Assembly (NCBI GenBank): GCA_027484885.1
Contig: JAIXSD010000338.1
Location: 1 to 5,580 of the forward strand
DNA from: Rubrivivax sp.
Lineage (GTDB): Bacteria; Pseudomonadota; Gammaproteobacteria; Burkholderiales; Burkholderiaceae_C
Direction: 5' to 3'
Length of the DNA stretch: 5,580 nt
Shown: piece after piece, positions 5,366 to 5,580 of the stretch
Numbering within the stretch: the first letter of the stretch is position 1
Layout: the number at the start of each line of letters is the position of its first letter
Made by a program: the position numbers and the translations under genes
The notes under the pieces: generated by a model
Database searches by the model: none
What the model saw: the letters and a program-made list of their open reading frames with translations, nothing else
What the model was told of the DNA's origin: nothing

Positions 5366-5580
5366 ATGTCGACCTCCCGCCCCAATGTTCACGCCCAGGC
5401 CTGCCTGATTCTGCAGGCCTATCTGAGCCAGCGCTTTCCCGAAGAAAGCGCGCGCCTGCAAGCCTTGCAGGCCCAGCTGCAAGACCCCGAGGGCGATGCC
5501 TTCAACCGCGCCCAGATGCGCGGCCACATCACCACCAGCGCCATCGTGCTGGACCCCGGCACCCGCCAGCTCCTGCTGAT
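5366..5580 (+). CDS. N-terminal part of a probable Nudix hydrolase (continues beyond window)
   Basis: The frame opens at ATG 5366 and stays open to the window edge, giving 71 codons plus two bases. Residues 1-50 are a helical lead-in with LQALQAQLQD. Residues 51-71, MRGHITTSAIVLDPGTRQLL and onward, resemble the first beta strands of bacterial Nudix domains, which read roughly GH-T-SA-VL followed by a -LL-I strand. The diagnostic Nudix box (GX5EX7REUXEEXGU) would lie after the window end, so the family call rests on this strand alone. The start follows the conserved-looking N-terminus; the nearest purine-rich ribosome-like tract is too distant, and an out-of-frame ATG at 5358 leads only to a 16-codon frame. 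The gene follows gstA by 58 bases in the same direction. Confidence 0.72.
   Translation, partial: MSTSRPNVHAQACLILQAYLSQRFPEESARLQALQAQLQDPEGDAFNRAQMRGHITTSAIVLDPGTRQLLL

Noticed and set aside
4558..5385. 275-codon minus-strand frame opposite gstA
   Set aside because: It is antisense to an unmistakable beta-class GST and has shadow-type composition.

Overview
The window is very GC-rich DNA with densely packed genes and strong third-position GC bias. Gene content (beta-class glutathione transferase, NatA/NatB-type ABC transporter, SHOCT-PspC protein, Nudix hydrolase) suggests a betaproteobacterium, probably of the order Burkholderiales (Roseateles/Paucibacter/Rubrivivax-like). This placement is inferred from style and protein resemblance, not from a marker gene.

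Layout. Bases 1-111 carry the last 36 codons of an unrecognised plus-strand gene. Bases 112-461 lie between convergent transcription units and hold no convincing protein gene. They do hold the most striking object here: two related, divergently oriented structured units (155-258 read on the minus strand, 304-409 read on the plus strand). Each has a 24-bp closing stem, a conserved purine-rich internal loop containing AAAGGAGG, and a small apical hairpin. The loop strands are nearly identical between the units while both stems differ completely in sequence but keep their pairing. A strong minus-strand intrinsic terminator (462-487) follows.

Bases 522-4020 are a three-gene minus-strand operon. 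In transcription order it encodes a secreted S33-type alpha/beta-hydrolase (peptidase-like), a NatA-type ABC ATPase and a NatB-type ABC-2 permease. Both junctions are 4-base ATGA overlaps, so translation is probably coupled, and the operon ends at the terminator. A plausible reading is an export system working with a periplasmic hydrolase, but the substrate is unknown.

Bases 4021-4258 form a divergent promoter region with a spaced inverted repeat. Rightward from there lie a small SHOCT-PspC membrane protein (4259-4594), a beta-class glutathione S-transferase (gstA, 4699-5307) whose ribosome-binding site sits inside a long hairpin, and the start of a Nudix-like hydrolase (5366 to beyond the window) that may be leaderless.
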